43,912 nucleotides of DNA, taken from Chitinophaga pinensis (GTDB lineage Bacteria > Bacteroidota > Bacteroidia > Chitinophagales > Chitinophagaceae). The stretch is taken from NCBI GenBank assembly GCA_945865295.1, contig CAMBDE010000009.1:1-43912 (forward strand), read 5' to 3'. Below the pieces are notes generated by a model. The model made no database searches, had not been told where the DNA came from, and saw nothing but the letters and a program-made list of their open reading frames with translations. Positions 41,585-43,912 of this stretch are shown here, in pieces (within the stretch, counting starts at the first letter, position 1; each line of letters starts with the position of its first letter). The position numbers and the translations under genes were made by a program.

Positions 41585-43651
41585 TTATCTTTTACCTTTT
41601 AAAAATTTGTACGTCTCCTCCTGTGATTTAAAACGAGTTGCTTTTTCCGAAGGTACATATTTATTACTTAAATCTATATCTAAGATTCTTGCTTTCTGGT
41701 TGTCTTTTAATTGAATATGAATCATATCAATTAATTCTTTTTTTATGACTGGATCTACAATTGGAACCGCAACTTCGATTCTATGGTCCAAATTCCTAAC
41801 CATCCAATCTGCACTAGAGATAAATACTTTTTGGTTGCCTTTATTATTAAAAATAATCACCCTTGCGTGTTCTAAATACTGGTCTACAATACTGATTGAA
41901 TTGATTTTGCCTGCATTTTTTTCATTCACACTCTTAAGTGTTAGTATGCCTCTAATGATCAAATTCACTTTTACACCAGCCTTAACTGCTTTATATAAAG
42001 CGTCTAACAGAATGGTATCAGTCAATGAATTTAATTTGACTGTGATGGAAGCGACATAACTTTTTTTTGCAATTTGAATCTCTTTTTCAATCAGATCCAT
42101 AAAGGCAGAACGCATATTGATTGGTGAAATAAGTAAATTCCTCATTTTAGCAATTGGCTTATCGCCAAACTGCCAATTCTCCAAATAATTAAAAATTCTG
42201 TTTGCTTCGTTCATCAAAGTAACGTTCTTGGTCATCAAACAATGATCCGCGTATATTTTTGCAGTTTTCTCATTTAAATTACCCGTGCTAATAAATCCAT
42301 ACTGTACAAGCTTATTTTTCACCCTTTTCTGAATCACACATAGTTTTGCATGCACTTTCATATTCGGAATTCCTACAAGCACGGTAATACCTTCCTCCTC
42401 CATGATGGTTTTCCACTCTAAATTTGCCTCTTCATCAAATCTTGCTTTTAATTCTAAAAAGACGGTCACCTTCTTACCATTTCTAGCAGCATTGATCAAT
42501 GCATTGATCACTTTTGAGTTGGATGCTAAACGATAGGCAGTGATTTTGATGGAGATCACGGTATCGTCCATCGCGGCTTCACGTAGCATGTCTATCACAG
42601 GATCGTAGGCGTGGTAGGGGAAATGCAACATGATATCCTTTTGCATGATCAAATCAAAAACCATAACCTTTTTCTTAAACGCAGGATGGATAAATGGCCT
42701 TGGACGATTATAATTAGGCTCTTTTATGACATTAGGGAAATCCATAAAATGCCTGAAATTATGGATATGACCTCCTGGAATAATGCTACTCTTTCTGGTT
42801 AAGCCTAGTTTCTTAATCAAAAATTCTAGCATTTCTGGATTAATATCCTTTTCATATACAAATCTTACTGGCTTTCCCTTTCTTCTGTTTTTAATCCCTT
42901 TTGAAATTTTATCTATAAAATTCAAGCCTACTTCCTGGTCTAAATCAATCTCGGCATCTTTTGTAATTTTAAATACATGTGCATCAAACTGATTGAATTT
43001 AAAATGAGAGAATATGATAGGTAGGTTAAATTCAATTAAATCTTCCAATAGCATAATGGATGTAAATCCATTTTTAGATGGCAAAATAATGAATCTGCCC
43101 ACAGACCTAGATGGGACTTCGATTAGCGCAAATTTTTGTTGGTAGGCATCGTTCTTATTACCCATAACAATTGCTAAATACAAACTCTTGTCTCTTAAAT
43201 AAGGCAATTGAGGTAGATTCTCAATCATTAAAGGGATGATATCATGACGCACTTCGTTGTCAAAATAGGTTTTTACAAATTCCTTTTGTTCTGCATTCAA
43301 TTGCTTGTTATCAACTATTAAGATTTTGTTCGCCTTTAACTCTTTTAAGATATTTTGCCAGATTCGGTTGAATTCATTTTGCTGTCTTAATACGACGCTT
43401 TGAATTTCATCTAAAATCACTTGTGGTGAATCAATGATGTCAATATTTACGCTCTTTTTCTTATCTGTAAATTCCACCATTCTTTTTAATGTCGCAACGC
43501 GGACTCTAAAAAACTCGTCTAAATTATTGGAGAAGATACCTAAGAACCTTATTCTTTCTTGTAATGGGACAGTAATATCGTTTGCTTCTTGTAATACCCT
43601 AGCATTAAAACTGAGCCAGCTAATATCTCTAGGAATGTGCTTTTGTTTCAT
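41585..43651 (-). CDS. ppk1: Polyphosphate kinase 1
   Basis: PPK1 reversibly makes polyphosphate from ATP. The chosen ATG (43651) gives 688 aa, starting ‘MKQKHIPRDISWLSFNARVL’, the usual PPK1 start. The track ORF to 43834 runs across the start of a divergent gene and is too long; ATG 43699 is a less likely alternative. Motifs are ‘FSNNLDEFFRVRVATLKRM’, the histidine phosphorylation region ‘NMKVHAKLCVIQK’, and ‘STGNLNEKTAKIYADHCLM’. The later ‘GILTLKSVNEKN’ and ‘FISSADWMVRNLDHRIEVAV’ complete the C-terminal phospholipase D-like domain. It forms a two-gene operon with ppx. Confidence 0.94.
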   Translation of the reverse strand: MKQKHIPRDISWLSFNARVLQEANDITVPLQERIRFLGIFSNNLDEFFRVRVATLKRMVEFTDKKKSVNIDIIDSPQVILDEIQSVVLRQQNEFNRIWQNILKELKANKILIVDNKQLNAEQKEFVKTYFDNEVRHDIIPLMIENLPQLPYLRDKSLYLAIVMGNKNDAYQQKFALIEVPSRSVGRFIILPSKNGFTSIMLLEDLIEFNLPIIFSHFKFNQFDAHVFKITKDAEIDLDQEVGLNFIDKISKGIKNRRKGKPVRFVYEKDINPEMLEFLIKKLGLTRKSSIIPGGHIHNFRHFMDFPNVIKEPNYNRPRPFIHPAFKKKVMVFDLIMQKDIMLHFPYHAYDPVIDMLREAAMDDTVISIKITAYRLASNSKVINALINAARNGKKVTVFLELKARFDEEANLEWKTIMEEEGITVLVGIPNMKVHAKLCVIQKRVKNKLVQYGFISTGNLNEKTAKIYADHCLMTKNVTLMNEANRIFNYLENWQFGDKPIAKMRNLLISPINMRSAFMDLIEKEIQIAKKSYVASITVKLNSLTDTILLDALYKAVKAGVKVNLIIRGILTLKSVNEKNAGKINSISIVDQYLEHARVIIFNNKGNQKVFISSADWMVRNLDHRIEVAVPIVDPVIKKELIDMIHIQLKDNQKARILDIDLSNKYVPSEKATRFKSQEETYKFLKGKR

Positions 43652-43789
43652 AAAGACTTGATTAATAGTTGGTAAATCTACAATATATGTATTTTTCATG
43701 GACTTGCTTAACAAAAAGTTAATATTAAAATAATACATAGCGAACAATTTGTTTATACAGATAAACGTATTTTGTTTAAACAAGCCCTC

Positions 43790-43912
43790 ATGAACAAACG
43801 CCCATTGGATGTATGTGTAATTAGTGATATTCATTTAGGTACATTTGGCTGTCAAGCACATGAAGTTCTTAATTACTTAAAAAGTATCGAGCCAAAGACC
43901 CTTATTTTAAAC
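43790..43912 (+). CDS. Metallophosphoesterase, LpxH-like (5' part only, cut by window end)
   Basis: The ATG at 43790 opens a frame continuing to the window end (41 codons). The product begins ‘MNKRPLDVCVISDIHLGTFG’, where S-D-I-H-L-G is the first metal motif (D-x-H) of calcineurin-like phosphoesterases. The style resembles UDP-2,3-diacylglucosamine hydrolase-like proteins (lipid A synthesis), but later motifs are outside the window. A TTTG (43748-43751) plus TATTTTG (43768) may be the promoter. It is divergent from ppk1, which is why the long ppk ORF is wrong. Confidence 0.75.
   Translation, partial: MNKRPLDVCVISDIHLGTFGCQAHEVLNYLKSIEPKTLILN

Noticed and set aside
43652-43834. N-terminal extension of ppk1
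   Set aside because: It overlaps a divergent gene start with a clear metallophosphoesterase motif, and PPK1 homologues start at the later ATG.
1-43912. CRISPR arrays, insertion sequences, phage genes, rRNA
   Set aside because: No regularly spaced repeats, transposase motifs, structural phage genes or rRNA sequence were recognised on either strand.

Overview
The window looks like chromosomal DNA of a Bacteroidota member, most likely a Chitinophagaceae-type bacterium. The support is low GC, a SusC/SusD pair, several TonB-dependent receptors with N-terminal regulatory-like domains, Bacteroidota-style -7 promoter elements (TAnnTTTG), weak Shine-Dalgarno sequences, and lineage-typical families (DUF4153, DUF5690, DCC, YncE/phosphoesterase fusions). 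The genus call is inference, because no rRNA or marker gene beyond tRNA-Asn is present.

Region 1 (1-2370) starts with an intact tRNA-Asn(GTT) and its terminator. It continues into a small accessory patch: a membrane-anchored XRE regulator with an extracytoplasmic repeat, a 35-aa one-helix ORF, and two short secreted proteins. Two 66-nt copies of a decayed tRNA-like sequence, each followed by its own terminator 10 nt on, punctuate this patch. It reads as a worn integration hotspot at the tRNA gene. Region 2 (2364-7090) is ordinary: a winged-helix regulator with a DUF4153 membrane protein, a CorA transporter, a secreted VOC protein, a PepSY-like membrane protein and a serine hydrolase. Region 3 (7095-8810) is an arsenic cluster, arsR-arsM-arsC, with a palindromic operator over the arsR start and no efflux pump. 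Region 4 (8880-21159) is mixed: a methyltransferase, an RhlE-type helicase, a DCC protein, an esterase, arginase, a TonB-dependent receptor, a DinB-like protein, the folate genes pabB-pabC (overlapping), nhaD and pirin.

Region 5 (21194-37240) is the most interesting part. A minus-strand operon (two exported beta-propeller/phosphoesterase paralogues plus a TonB-dependent receptor) is divergent from a plus-strand SusC-SusD pair. SusC-SusD is followed by a DUF5690 transporter, a FAD oxidoreductase, a PhnZ-like HD oxygenase and a PhnX-like HAD hydrolase. I read it as a SusCD-type utilisation locus for organophosphonates, such as aminoethylphosphonate head groups. Extracellular phosphoesterases would release the substrate, SusCD and the receptor would take it across the outer membrane, DUF5690 (which carries GlpT/UhpT-like arginine motifs) would take it across the inner membrane, and the three enzymes would break the C-P bond. 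The substrate and the joint role are inference.

Region 6 (37244-40660) holds riboflavin biosynthesis: ribD divergent from a compact ribE-ribBA-ribH operon. Region 7 (40703-43912) holds polyphosphate metabolism (ppk1 then ppx, minus strand) and the start of a divergent LpxH-like metallophosphoesterase cut by the window edge. No CRISPR array, rRNA, insertion sequence or phage structural gene is visible.
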